Shown piece by piece: positions 12,020-21,593 of a stretch of 32,219 nucleotides of DNA (its first letter is position 1; the number at the start of each line of letters is the position of its first letter). The notes beneath the pieces were generated by a model, which was given only the letters and a program-made list of their open reading frames with translations, did not search any database and was not told the DNA's origin. A program made the position numbers and the translations under genes. The stretch is taken from IMG/VR virus record IMGVR_UViG_3300043470_000311, positions 1 through 32,219 of that record; one strand, 5' to 3'. Source of the stretch: a virus.

Positions 12020-13156
12020 ATGGCATTAACAATTACACAATACCCACTAAGTAAGACACCAGCTTACAATGACCAGTGGTTCATTGGTTCATCTAATCAA
12101 ACTGCAATAAGTGACTTCTATTATAAAATAGATTTCACTTGTAATTCAGTTACGTTAACCGAAAAGGTACTTCCTGACTTAAATGGTCGATTTGTTTACA
12201 ACGCAAAAGAGAAAGCAAAGAATTTTATAGAACATTATTTCAATCCAAATGATACGGGATTAGTTGAGGCGGTTAATAAGGCGGTTAGTGTTACACTAAC
12301 AGTTACTGAATACTATTCAGGTGCTTTGCATACACCTTATACAATGACTTACACGGCTTTTGATTCTTGTTTGAATGAGGCTGACTTTGCTGACTATTTG
12401 CCGGCAACATACGGAACTAATTTTTTAGGAGACACTATTTTAAACAGTGACATTGCGACACCATACACCGATGTTTGGATTCATTTCTTTGCGCAAACAA
12501 ATTGGAATAAGATAGAAATAAGTTATTATGACCCTATTGACGGGAATCAAACCTATTCGTTTATCGTTCCATCCATGACTAATAATAAGATTTATTCTAT
12601 TAACATGGGTTATAAAGGAATATTGGCAAATACTGGCTATGTTCCAAAAGTAGGTGGGGCGGTTAATTTTAAAGTATTTAATGTTTCAAATGTTCAGATT
12701 TTAAATTTTGATTTTGTTATTCAAGAAATATGTTCACGTTTCGATGTAACAAGATTATATTACTTATCACGAAGCGGGCGCATCTTATACAAGCAATTCA
12801 GTTTGGCGGCTACAAAACGAATGAGTAAAAAAACATCAAACGTTCGTTTGGGCAAAGGTAATGTAGTGAGTGGTATCATGACTACAAACAGATGGGATAG
12901 AGAAGTACATGAGGTGGCAAACGTTACGACATACACGTCAACGTTAACAAGTGACTGGATAAGCGAAAGCCAAAACGAAGCTTTACAGGAATTATTCGAC
13001 AGTCCAATAGTATGGCAGCACGATGGAACGAATTACATACCAGTAACCATTACAGATACTAGTTACGACTTTAAAAAGCACAATAGCGATAAGCTTTTCA
13101 ACTATACAGTTAACATCGAATATAACACGCAAGAAACACGTCAAAGGGGCTTATGA
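12020..13156 (+). CDS. Tail structural protein (distal tail/baseplate-like)
   Basis: 378 residues, beta-rich, without transmembrane or enzymatic motifs. It has repeated aromatic strands (DVWIHFFAQTNWNKIEISYY) and a C-terminal half resembling tail proteins (WISESQNEALQELFDSPIVW, then DTSYDFKK and KLFNYTVNIEY), as in proteins that report tail tip contacts. Coupled by ATGA to the 877-residue protein. Distal tail is inferred from order and size. Confidence 0.6.
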   Translation: MALTITQYPLSKTPAYNDQWFIGSSNQTAISDFYYKIDFTCNSVTLTEKVLPDLNGRFVYNAKEKAKNFIEHYFNPNDTGLVEAVNKAVSVTLTVTEYYSGALHTPYTMTYTAFDSCLNEADFADYLPATYGTNFLGDTILNSDIATPYTDVWIHFFAQTNWNKIEISYYDPIDGNQTYSFIVPSMTNNKIYSINMGYKGILANTGYVPKVGGAVNFKVFNVSNVQILNFDFVIQEICSRFDVTRLYYLSRSGRILYKQFSLAATKRMSKKTSNVRLGKGNVVSGIMTTNRWDREVHEVANVTTYTSTLTSDWISESQNEALQELFDSPIVWQHDGTNYIPVTITDTSYDFKKHNSDKLFNYTVNIEYNTQETRQRGL

Positions 13157-15786
13157 TAACAACTAGATTAGAGATAGGCGGAGAAAATTACGCTATTGTA
13201 AATAACATTCCAATTAGTACAAACTTTGTTCAAGCCGATTTGCGAGAGCCTGACAAACGTAACGCATCGTTTACTAAGACGATTACTTTGTATGGTAATA
13301 ACAAGCTGAATAAGTTATTTGAGAATATATTTGAAGCCAACATTGATTTGCAATCGTTTAATCCAAACTTAAAAGAAACTGCAAAGTATTTCGTTGATGA
13401 AACTCAAGTATTAACGGGTGCTTTGCAATTATTAAAGATTACTAAGACACCTGACAACAACATCGTTTACGAATGTTCGATTATAGGAAACGAAGGTAAT
13501 TTGTTTGTTGATATTGGCGATAAGTATTTAGAAGAGTTAGATTTTAGCGAATACAACCATGATTATACAAGGGCTAATCAGATAGCATCGTGGACTAATA
13601 ACTGTAAAGTTAGTGGTGTATCAACCAACGTTGGTATGGGCAAAGGTTATTACTATGGATTTGTTCAAAGGGGGTTAGGGACTAATAGTGATAGTGTGTT
13701 TAGTGTTAAGGAGTTCTTTCCGCAATTATTTGTAAGAGAATATTTAGAGAAAATATTTGCTCAAGGTGGTTACACATGGGATTCTGATTTCTTAGATAGT
13801 ACGGAGTTCAAATCTATTTTAGTTGAGCCGAATATCAATGTGTTAGAAATGTCGCAAAGTCAATTAGACGGCTCTAATTTTTACGGAGGGTTAACAACGG
13901 ATGTCAATGTAACTCCTATACCTAATAACAACCCATTTGTTAATATAGTAAACTTCAATGATGACTTTACAGCTCCATTCTTTGATTTAGGTAGTCAGAT
14001 AAATGGAACGTCTGTAACCCTTGCAAACACTGGTTATTACAACTTAGCGTCATCATTAAAATTTAAGTTAAGAGTAACGCATACAGATACAGCAGTAACT
14101 TATGCAAAGGTTTATTTACTTAGTTTAAAGAATACCATTGAGAAATCAGTTAACGGTGGTTCGACTTGGACACCTATGGTAAACAATGAGAATTTTAACA
14201 TAGCTTATACTATTCCAGTTAATACCGATATAATTATAACAGTTGAGGTCGCTACGGGTGAAATGCTTTTAAATGCTGGTAATATATTTAGAGTTAAGGC
14301 TCAAGCATCACGAAGTTTTTACAACCCATTAGTTACATATTTACAAGGTATTGAATATTTTAACGCGTCAAATGTTCAGGTCGGTGTAGATGACGACCCA
14401 GCGGGAACATTCCTTGTTGAATTAGATAGCGGTGCAACAGGTTCATCATTCTACGGAATTATAACAGCTAAACAAACAGTTGAGGGCAATCCATTAGAGG
14501 TAAACCAAGCCTTACCGAAACAGATTAAACAAAAAGACTTTGTTAAATCAGTGATGCAAGCTTTCAATTTATATCTTGACTTTGATAAGAACGACCCTAA
14601 GAAAATTATAATTGAATCATACAATGACTACTTTAATTTTGGTGCTTCGGTTGATTGGGCAAATAAAATTGATTTGGAAAAACCCGTCGATATTAATCCA
14701 ATTAGTATGGTTGATGGTAAACGATATATTTTCAGATATAAGGAAGATAAGGATTACTATAACCAAAAATACTTAAATAAATATGCTGAAACGTTTGGGA
14801 CTAGACGAATAGACATCACAAACGATTTCAAAAAAGAAGATAAGATTAATGAGTTAATATTTTCACCTACTCCAAACGTAGCTAACTATACGTTAAGTAT
14901 TGCGGTGCCTAAGATTTACAAAGAACAAAACGGTGGTAACATTGTGCCAAACATTCGTATGTTATACGCTGGTGGTGTTAAGAATACAGGTGCTACATGG
15001 ACTTATAAGCAATCTGGACTAGCTGACCAAACAATGACGACTTATGGATATTGTGGACATACGGATGACCCAATAACACCGACAAAAGATTTGAACTTTG
15101 GTGTGTTACAAGAGCCTTACTATACTTATGTAGCGGCAAAGTTTACAACGAATAACCTTTACAACCGATACCACAAAAACTTTATTCTAAATGTAACAAG
15201 CAAAAATTCAAAGGTAATGACGGCTTACTTATGGCTATCACCTTTGGACATCAAAACGTTTAGCTTTAGAAAGAAATACTTTATAGATAACGCTTACTAT
15301 ATTGTAAACAAAATCATTGATTACAATCCATACGAAACTCAATCGACAAAGGTTGAATTAATTAAGATTTTAAATACTGATTTGTTTACACCTACGACTG
15401 AATTTTTCTATGACAACCCAACTATCTCAACAGGTGTGGACGTTGGTATAGCAGTTGACGAATCATCTGCTAATTATAGTCAGAATTCAATCAACATGGG
15501 CCTTAACAGCGTTGCAATCGGAGAAGGCATATTTATACCAGCTACAGCGACTAACGTTTTGGTAAACGCTCAAAACGTAACCATTGGAGAAAACGTATCA
15601 AATGTCACTGTAATTAATACTTCAAATATAACAGTAACAGAAAGCAATGTGAGCTACATTAATGGTGTTTACTATCCAACATACACGATTTTAAGTGGTG
15701 GTTTGGGAGTCGACGCGGATGTTAATGTTTTATCGGGTGGCTTAAATTCAAACTTACAAAATTCAATAATTATAGATGGCAACTGA
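13153..15786 (+). CDS. Large tail tip/baseplate hub-like protein
   Basis: 877 residues, the largest protein here. The N-terminus (ISTNFVQADLREPDKRNASF, then TKTITLYGN) and following hub-like segments match large tail tip proteins of Bacteroidetes siphophages. The middle is beta-rich. The end changes character: SQNSINMGLNSVAIGEG followed by short repeats NVLVNAQNVTIGENVSNVTV, which resemble trimeric adhesin head repeats and could form a trimeric needle. It may help penetrate the host envelope. No catalytic residues are recognised. Confidence 0.65.
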   Translation: MITTRLEIGGENYAIVNNIPISTNFVQADLREPDKRNASFTKTITLYGNNKLNKLFENIFEANIDLQSFNPNLKETAKYFVDETQVLTGALQLLKITKTPDNNIVYECSIIGNEGNLFVDIGDKYLEELDFSEYNHDYTRANQIASWTNNCKVSGVSTNVGMGKGYYYGFVQRGLGTNSDSVFSVKEFFPQLFVREYLEKIFAQGGYTWDSDFLDSTEFKSILVEPNINVLEMSQSQLDGSNFYGGLTTDVNVTPIPNNNPFVNIVNFNDDFTAPFFDLGSQINGTSVTLANTGYYNLASSLKFKLRVTHTDTAVTYAKVYLLSLKNTIEKSVNGGSTWTPMVNNENFNIAYTIPVNTDIIITVEVATGEMLLNAGNIFRVKAQASRSFYNPLVTYLQGIEYFNASNVQVGVDDDPAGTFLVELDSGATGSSFYGIITAKQTVEGNPLEVNQALPKQIKQKDFVKSVMQAFNLYLDFDKNDPKKIIIESYNDYFNFGASVDWANKIDLEKPVDINPISMVDGKRYIFRYKEDKDYYNQKYLNKYAETFGTRRIDITNDFKKEDKINELIFSPTPNVANYTLSIAVPKIYKEQNGGNIVPNIRMLYAGGVKNTGATWTYKQSGLADQTMTTYGYCGHTDDPITPTKDLNFGVLQEPYYTYVAAKFTTNNLYNRYHKNFILNVTSKNSKVMTAYLWLSPLDIKTFSFRKKYFIDNAYYIVNKIIDYNPYETQSTKVELIKILNTDLFTPTTEFFYDNPTISTGVDVGIAVDESSANYSQNSINMGLNSVAIGEGIFIPATATNVLVNAQNVTIGENVSNVTVINTSNITVTESNVSYINGVYYPTYTILSGGLGVDADVNVLSGGLNSNLQNSIIIDGN

Positions 15787-16807
15787 ATATAAGAGAGTAG
15801 TAATAAAAAAGGGGAATGGAATCGCGACCATTCCCGCAAGTAATGACCATACAGATGGCACATGGTTAGCAACTGATTTATATGTTGGTGAGTTCTATAT
15901 GGACATGGGACTTGACAAAATTTACATGCGTACGGCATTAGGTATTGAAGAGGTAATTTTCAATGTTGCTGACTTTGAAACTATTTACAATAAGGCAACT
16001 GATTTTACTTTAATAAATAACACTAAATATCCAAGTGTGCAAGCTGTTGAGGCTCGTATTGATAGTAAAATTTCAATGGCTAATTATTGGACATGTCAAG
16101 GATTAGAGATAAGACGTGGGTTTGTAACTCAAAACAACTCAACTACTTTATTTTTAGAAAATATTGCGGTTGGGACGGCTGGGGGTACGGCTACGGCGGT
16201 ATCAGTAAGTACAGGGAGTGAATTAAGTAAAAAGATTAGAACAAGGATGCAAGTATCAACTCCGGCGGCAAATGGTATTTGTTCTTATCGTTCAACAAGT
16301 GCGCTTCACTACGTTGGTACTGGTTTCAGATTTAGTTTTGGTTTTGGTGTAAGTGATTCGGCATTAAATACAGGTGCACGTCAATTCTATGGAGTTACCG
16401 CAACTACGGGGGCTATTTCAATTAGTTCAACTATTTTAGTTGAAACATTATTGAATTGCATAGGAATAGGATCGGATGCATTAGATACTAACTTACAAAT
16501 TTTCCATAATGATGGGACGGGTACATGTACAAAAATTGATTTAGGTTCTAACTTCCCAGCTAATCGTAACGCATCGCCATATACTGATTTTATAACATTT
16601 GAGCTTTACAATCCTGAGCAATCAACCGATGTTTACTATCGAGCAATAAGTCATCAAAACAATAATTTTACAGTTGAGGGAACTATTACAACTGATTTAC
16701 CAAGTAACGTAACAGCCTTAACAATGCAAGCAGTTAGAACGTCGGGAAGTTCATCCAACGCATGTTCTTTCGATTATTCACAAATGGTATTATCATCATT
16801 AAGCTAA
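15776..16807 (+). CDS. Tail tip-associated/fibre protein
   Basis: 343 residues. The N-terminus has the short repeat-like module common in phage fibres (DLYVGEFYMDMGLDKIYMRT), followed by a threonine/serine/glycine-rich beta domain without catalytic motifs. It overlaps the end of the hub-like gene by 11 bases. A role in attachment or in decorating the tail tip is likely. Confidence 0.55.
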   Translation: MATEYKRVVIKKGNGIATIPASNDHTDGTWLATDLYVGEFYMDMGLDKIYMRTALGIEEVIFNVADFETIYNKATDFTLINNTKYPSVQAVEARIDSKISMANYWTCQGLEIRRGFVTQNNSTTLFLENIAVGTAGGTATAVSVSTGSELSKKIRTRMQVSTPAANGICSYRSTSALHYVGTGFRFSFGFGVSDSALNTGARQFYGVTATTGAISISSTILVETLLNCIGIGSDALDTNLQIFHNDGTGTCTKIDLGSNFPANRNASPYTDFITFELYNPEQSTDVYYRAISHQNNNFTVEGTITTDLPSNVTALTMQAVRTSGSSSNACSFDYSQMVLSSLS

Positions 16808-16808
16808 T

Positions 16809-16976
16809 ATGGTTGAAATAATTACACATACAGAAAATAGGGGAGACATTACTTATGTCACGTCATCTCACTTGGATAAAATAGTGGTGGCGAATGAGGT
16901 TGCAACTGAAAACGTCGATGCTGAATTATTAATTCAAAAACAAATAATAGAGGACTATGTCATTAGAAATAGCTGA
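16809..16976 (+). CDS. Hypothetical 55-aa protein before the tape measure
   Basis: Begins MVEIITHTENRGDITYVTSS; acidic, with a C-terminal helix (AELLIQKQIIEDYVIRN). It starts one base after the fibre stop and overlaps the next small gene by 20 bases. Small proteins in this place often help tape measure folding, but the frameshifting chaperone lies elsewhere here, so the role is open. Confidence 0.55.
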   Translation: MVEIITHTENRGDITYVTSSHLDKIVVANEVATENVDAELLIQKQIIEDYVIRNS

Positions 16977-17115
16977 AGAATTACTCAAAGAACATAGTCT
17001 GAAAGACTTTGATAATAGTGTCAGAGAGGGCTTTGCCTTGTTTGAATACTTGTTGAAATTAAAAGAAATTAATGACCCTGAAATAAATAAAATTTTAGAG
17101 AATGGCAGAAAATAA
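16957..17115 (+). CDS. Hypothetical 52-aa helical protein before the tape measure
   Basis: Begins MSLEIAEELLKEHSLKDFDN and is entirely helical and acidic. It overlaps the previous gene by 20 bases and the tape measure by 14, so the three are translationally coupled. Candidate tape measure chaperone by position only. Confidence 0.55.
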   Translation: MSLEIAEELLKEHSLKDFDNSVREGFALFEYLLKLKEINDPEINKILENGRK

Positions 17116-19129
17116 AGACATTGGTTTTAAACTCGAAATTAACGGAGTTGAAAAGTCCATTAGCTCAATCAAAGATTTAAAGGGTGCGATTAAAGACCTT
17201 CAAGATGTTGCTGAAAATTCTGACATTGGTAGCGAACAATACAAGCAAGCTATTGAAGACCTTGAGAAACTTAATGACCAATTAAAAGAGGTAACCCAAA
17301 CAGAAAGACAAGCGGCTAAGGCGGCCGAAGATTTGGCTAAGGCTGAGAAAGAGGCAGCTAAGGAAACTGGAGATTTGAGAAAGCAGTTTGAAACTTTAGA
17401 AGATGAACTCTTTATGCTTGCTGGTCAAGGCAAACAAAATAGTGAGCAATTCAGAAAGCTATCAGTTGAGGCGGCCGCGTTAAATAAAAAAATAGATGAC
17501 GTTAACCAATCGTTAAGCGGTAATGGTACTGAAAGGGCTGAAGCTGGGTTCTCAAAGTTTGGCGAATCTTTAAAAAAATTAGATTTTAAAGGTGTAGCGC
17601 AAGGCGCGAAATTAATGGGTACAGCATTAGCGGCTACGGGTATAATGCTAATTGTTCAGCTTGTTGGCTATTTAATTTCAAATTTTGATGAGTTATCAAA
17701 AGGTAGTGGGGGATTAGCTAAGGCATTAAAATTTGTTGGTGATATTATTGGCGAGATTTTAAAAGCTGGCGAACAAATGCTCAACTTTTTAACCGATGCT
17801 ATTGGCTTAACCAGTGAACTTGAAAGAACACAGGAAGCAATGGGTAAAAAAGCCATTGACTCATTTACCAAAAGCAAAGAGGCTTTAGGTGAACAAACGG
17901 CCGAAATGGATAGAAATATCAAGGTGGCCAAGGCGATGGGAAAAAATACTGTCGAAATGGAAATCGAGAAACAGAAAGCCATTATCGAAACAAATAAACA
18001 ATATTTGTTGCAACTCCAACAAATGTCTAAAACTCGCGCTATTACAGAAGAAGAAAGGAAGTTAGTTAAGGAGGCGGCTAAATCAATTAAGGATGCAAAT
18101 GCTGAGATTCAGATTATTGAAGCGAATGCGAATAAGGAGAAAGCGGCTACAACAAAAACCAATAACGAAACTGCAAAAGCGAATAGAGATAAACAGTTAG
18201 CTGACGAAAAGAAACTTTTAGACGACATTCAAAAGGAGCGTTTAGCTTCAATGAAGGATAGGGATGCGGCGGCTTACATGCAGTTAGAACTTGATAAGCA
18301 AAGAGCATTAGAAGAAATCAATGCAACGAAAGCAAGTGAGGAAATTAAGACACAAGCAAGGTTTTCAGCTCAACAAGATTACATTGCAAAGGTAGAAGCA
18401 CTCGACAAACAAATAGAGGATAAAAAATTAGCAGACGAAGAAAAACTAAAAGCGGATGCTGAAACAAAACGTTTAGCTGATTTAGAGAAAGAAAAGAAAT
18501 TTCAAGATGAACTATTAGCTATTGCTAAAGAGAAAGAGGCCAAACGATTAGCACAAGAAAAAGCGGCCGAAGATGCAAGATTTCAGATAGCTCAAAATTC
18601 AATCAATAGTTTGCAAGGGCTTTCAGATATGTATTTTCTTTTCAAAACAAAAAATTTAGAAAAAGGAAGTGCTGAAGAATTAAGGCAAGCAAAGAGACAG
18701 TTTGATATAAACAAAGGTTTGCAAATAGCAAGTGCAACAATAGCTGGTATCCAAGGTGTTCAAAACGCATTAAGTGCAACGTCTATATTACCTGAGCCAT
18801 TAGCTACTGCGTTTAGAATATCAAATGCTATTGCGGTTGGTGTGGCAAGTGCGGCTAATATTGCTAAAATAGCGGCTAGTCAGTTTTCTGTAGGTGGAGG
18901 TGCTAGTGGTGGTGGTGGTGCGGCTACTCCAGCAAGTGCTCCAATACCAGCCCCCCCAACAGTTAACACACCTGGGGCAAACGTAGAAGGTACACGTTTT
19001 GACCAAGAAGGGAATAAAATAAATAACCAACAAACACCTATGATACAAGTAAACGCTACAGTTGGTGTTGATGAAATAACAGCTAAATCAAATAGAGTTC
19101 AAGTATTAGAAAACCAATCAAAATTTTAA
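17102..19129 (+). CDS. Tape measure protein
   Basis: 675 residues. Long charged coiled-coil stretches (about 20-140 and 240-500, many A, K, E and Q) flank a hydrophobic segment at about 171-192 (LMGTALAATGIMLIVQLVGY) that could insert in the host membrane. The C-terminus is glycine/alanine/proline-rich (GGGASGGGGAATPASAP). This is the usual layout of a siphovirus tape measure, which sets tail length and travels with the DNA. At about 0.15 nm per residue the tail would be near 100 nm. The protease and capsid genes follow, an unusual order. Confidence 0.8.
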   Translation: MAENKDIGFKLEINGVEKSISSIKDLKGAIKDLQDVAENSDIGSEQYKQAIEDLEKLNDQLKEVTQTERQAAKAAEDLAKAEKEAAKETGDLRKQFETLEDELFMLAGQGKQNSEQFRKLSVEAAALNKKIDDVNQSLSGNGTERAEAGFSKFGESLKKLDFKGVAQGAKLMGTALAATGIMLIVQLVGYLISNFDELSKGSGGLAKALKFVGDIIGEILKAGEQMLNFLTDAIGLTSELERTQEAMGKKAIDSFTKSKEALGEQTAEMDRNIKVAKAMGKNTVEMEIEKQKAIIETNKQYLLQLQQMSKTRAITEEERKLVKEAAKSIKDANAEIQIIEANANKEKAATTKTNNETAKANRDKQLADEKKLLDDIQKERLASMKDRDAAAYMQLELDKQRALEEINATKASEEIKTQARFSAQQDYIAKVEALDKQIEDKKLADEEKLKADAETKRLADLEKEKKFQDELLAIAKEKEAKRLAQEKAAEDARFQIAQNSINSLQGLSDMYFLFKTKNLEKGSAEELRQAKRQFDINKGLQIASATIAGIQGVQNALSATSILPEPLATAFRISNAIAVGVASAANIAKIAASQFSVGGGASGGGGAATPASAPIPAPPTVNTPGANVEGTRFDQEGNKINNQQTPMIQVNATVGVDEITAKSNRVQVLENQSKF

Positions 19130-19132
19130 ATT

Positions 19133-19708
19133 ATGAAATATCCAGTTTATTTATTAGAACTAGATGAAAGCGGTAACGCTCAATATGGATTACAAGATGT
19201 GGCACTTGTTGAAAGTCCCGCCTATGAATCAAATTTCTTAAAATTCGACAATCAACATAAAGCATTGTTTGCAATTCAAAATGAAGAAAAGAGAATCATT
19301 TGCGGTGCTGTTATGATACCCGATAAATTAGTTTATCGCGAAGAAAACGGAAAACCATTTTATGTTGGCGCAACAAAAGAAACTATCTACGGAGCGTCTC
19401 AAAAGTGGGCAAAAGAAAATAGAAACTTAAACGTTAAGGCTACTCACGAAGCAGATGGTAATGTAAATGACGTGTTTATTTTCGAATCATTTGTTACCGA
19501 TGAAAATCGTGTTCAATCGGTTAAGGGCTTTGAGGAACTACCATACGGCACGTGGTTTATGACCATGAAAATTAACAATGAGGACGTATGGAATAAAGTT
19601 AAGCAAGGCGAATTTAATGGATTTAGTTTAGAGGCTTTATTTAAGTTGAAACCCGTTGAGCCTTTGAATGACAAAGAGATTGAGGCCCTTATGAATTTAA
19701 TTGATTAA
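19133..19708 (+). CDS. XkdF-like prohead protease
   Basis: 191 residues. The pattern GLQDVALVESPAYESNFLKF, GAVMIPDKLVYR, THEADGNVNDVFIFES, then GTWFMTMKINNEDVWNKV and GEFNGFSLEA is that of XkdF-type putative prohead serine proteases. It should cleave scaffold or capsid during maturation; the histidine in THE and serine in GFSLEA are candidate active residues. The scaffold and capsid genes follow directly. Confidence 0.75.
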   Translation: MKYPVYLLELDESGNAQYGLQDVALVESPAYESNFLKFDNQHKALFAIQNEEKRIICGAVMIPDKLVYREENGKPFYVGATKETIYGASQKWAKENRNLNVKATHEADGNVNDVFIFESFVTDENRVQSVKGFEELPYGTWFMTMKINNEDVWNKVKQGEFNGFSLEALFKLKPVEPLNDKEIEALMNLID

Positions 19709-19713
19709 AAAGT

Positions 19714-19739
19714 TATCACTCATATTAAAATAAATACTT
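19714..19739 (+). promoter_or_regulatory. Candidate phage late promoter B (TATC-N15-AATACTT)
   Basis: TATC 19714-19717, 15 nt, AATACTT 19733-19739. The 16 bases 19733-19748 recur exactly at 27608-27623. The next start is 19756, so the leader would be about 10 nt. No terminator lies between the protease gene and this site. Confidence 0.55.
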
Positions 19740-19755
19740 AAAATAAAAATAGAAA

Positions 19756-20316
19756 ATGAATTTAAACGAAACAATAAATAACATTTTGCCTACAGAATTG
19801 AAAGCAAAATTAAAAAGTGCTTTTATGCAATTTGCTGAGACTCCAGCAATAGAGCCACAACCAGAGCCTATCAAAATGGCTGAGATTAAATTAGTTGATG
19901 GTAATGTTGTATCAGTTGAAGGCGAATTCGTAATTGGTGCAAAGATTTTTTTAGTGACGCCCGAAGGACTTGTCGTTGCGCCGAATGGCGAACATACAGC
20001 GGAAGACGGTACAGTGGTTACTGTATTAGATGGCGTGATTACTGAAATCGAAGCTAAAGAAGAAGTTGAAACTCCTGAAATGCCTGAAGAGATGAGCGAA
20101 ATCAACAAGTTAAAAACTGAAATGGCTAGCATGTTAGCTGAGTTAAATTCTTTGAAAGCTAGTTTTGAAAAACAAAATGAAACTTCAAAATTGACTTTGT
20201 CAGCGATCAATAAAATCATTGAAACTCCCGTAGCTGAGCCAGTTGAAATGAAAGTTGATTTTTCAACATTGACTGCTTACCAAAAACACAAATTAGCTAA
20301 GTATGGCAAAGTATAA
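19756..20316 (+). CDS. Capsid scaffold/assembly protein
   Basis: 186 residues. A helical N-terminus is followed by a compact beta domain (about 40-95, KLVDGNVVSVEGEFVIGAKI, then PEGLVVAPNGEHTAEDGTVV), a charged proline-containing linker and a coiled coil (about 110-145, INKLKTEMASMLAELNSLKA). Helical ends and acidic charge are typical of scaffolds, and the place between protease and capsid supports it. The middle beta domain is less usual and could sit inside the shell. The C-terminal LTAYQKHKLAKYGKV is basic, as expected of a capsid-binding end. Confidence 0.65.
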   Translation: MNLNETINNILPTELKAKLKSAFMQFAETPAIEPQPEPIKMAEIKLVDGNVVSVEGEFVIGAKIFLVTPEGLVVAPNGEHTAEDGTVVTVLDGVITEIEAKEEVETPEMPEEMSEINKLKTEMASMLAELNSLKASFEKQNETSKLTLSAINKIIETPVAEPVEMKVDFSTLTAYQKHKLAKYGKV

Positions 20317-20509
20317 ATTTAAAGAAGGATTCGAGTATGTGTTCAATGGTGGGCGCATTACAAACGAATACTTAACAGACGATGTTGCTATTCATCTTAT
20401 CTCAAAAGGTCGTGTAAAATTAGAAGACTTTGACATATTAGAGGAATCCCAACAAACAGAAATAAAACAAGAAGAAAAACAAATAAAAAAAACAAAAACT
20501 AAAAAATAA
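20303..20509 (+). CDS. Small head-associated protein
   Basis: 68 residues. A folded part (KFKEGFEYVFNGGRITNEYL) is followed by a charged tail rich in E, Q and K that ends KKTKTKK. It overlaps the scaffold gene by 14 bases and lies five bases before the capsid gene. A head protein by position; function unknown. Confidence 0.5.
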   Translation: MAKYKFKEGFEYVFNGGRITNEYLTDDVAIHLISKGRVKLEDFDILEESQQTEIKQEEKQIKKTKTKK

Positions 20510-20514
20510 ACATT

Positions 20515-21531
20515 ATGGCAATTAATTACACACAAGTAGACATTCGCGGAGTAGCCGCCAGTCCAATAATCGAGGAAGTCCTATTTGAAAACAAAACATT
20601 AGGCGAAGGTTATGTAACATTTGAAGAGGAAGTTAAAAACGAAGTTATCTTTACAGAAGGTTCAACTACTGCTTCAATGCAAGCATATACAAGTGGTGCG
20701 CCTACTACAGCTGGTTCATTAGATTTATTTGATATCTCTATTACACCAACTAAATACTTGTATTACCAAACTTTTGACCCTAACACTTTACGTCCGTCTC
20801 GTTTCAAAAGAGATATGAAACCAGGAGCTTGGGAAACTTTATCAAATGAATTTGAACAAGTTGTAATCGGTGGTATGTATTCTAAAAAAATCGCATTCGA
20901 TGCTGAGTTCCAATTTTGGAGCGGGATCACTTCTGCACAAAAAACTGCAATCGCGGCTTTAACTGCTGGTCCTTTAAATACTGAAATCGGTGCAGACGAA
21001 AAAACAGTTGCGGCGGCTTTAACTGCTGGTCAATTTAACGGAGTTGTTGCATCTATGATGTATAACAATTGGAATGCTACTTCTACAGCTGGCGTTGGTA
21101 AACGTGTTAAGGTTGACGGTATCGCTATCACTTCATCTAACATTGCCCAAGAATATGCGCGTGTGTATGCTGCAATACCAGCTACTGTATTAGCTAGTGG
21201 TATGCCAGCTTATATCTACGCTCCTAAGTCTCACATGCAGTTAATCAACATCTATAACACCGCGGCTACTTACCGTGATTTATTTAGTGTTCAAGGCGAA
21301 AAATATTTCTACAACGGAGTTGAAATTAAATTTGTGCCTGTTCCTGAAAACGTAATTATCGCGGCTCCAAAAGAACATTTATTTTGGGTAACTGATTTAA
21401 CTTCTGACGTTAACAAATTTGAAGTTAACAAAGTTGCTTTAAACCAAGATTTATTATTCGTGAAACACGTTGGAACTATCGCTGCTTATGTAGCTAACCA
21501 AGCGTTTAACGTATTATATTGCGGATCTTAA
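20515..21531 (+). CDS. Major capsid protein (HK97-fold)
   Basis: 338 residues. N-terminal arm, then an extended-loop-like segment (FTEGSTTASMQAYTSGAPTT), a spine-helix region (WETLSNEFEQVVIGGMYSKK), and P- and A-domain-like strands (YIYAPKSHMQLINIYN; KYFYNGVEIKFVPVP; HLFWVTDLTSDVNKF). This is a typical HK97-fold layout. The internal repeat ALTAGPLN/ALTAGQFN lies at about 149-181. Codon use is richer in C-ending codons than its neighbours, as expected for a highly expressed protein. A strong terminator follows. Confidence 0.85.
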   Translation: MAINYTQVDIRGVAASPIIEEVLFENKTLGEGYVTFEEEVKNEVIFTEGSTTASMQAYTSGAPTTAGSLDLFDISITPTKYLYYQTFDPNTLRPSRFKRDMKPGAWETLSNEFEQVVIGGMYSKKIAFDAEFQFWSGITSAQKTAIAALTAGPLNTEIGADEKTVAAALTAGQFNGVVASMMYNNWNATSTAGVGKRVKVDGIAITSSNIAQEYARVYAAIPATVLASGMPAYIYAPKSHMQLINIYNTAATYRDLFSVQGEKYFYNGVEIKFVPVPENVIIAAPKEHLFWVTDLTSDVNKFEVNKVALNQDLLFVKHVGTIAAYVANQAFNVLYCGS

Positions 21532-21540
21532 TATTAACAT

Positions 21541-21569
21541 AGGGAGGAGTTGAACGCCCTCCCTTTTTT
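21541..21569 (+). terminator. Intrinsic terminator after capsid gene
   Basis: AGGGAGG 21541-21547 pairs with CCTCCCT 21558-21564, with a 10-nt loop and a T6 run. A strong rho-independent terminator that closes the scaffold-capsid unit and separates it from the tail tube gene. Confidence 0.9.
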
Positions 21570-21593
21570 ACAAACATTTAAAAATATTTATAT

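Noticed and set aside
17668-17982. Minus-strand open frames opposite the tape measure and other genes
   Set aside because: Low-complexity S/F/I-rich shadows without start signals; all convincing genes are on the + strand.
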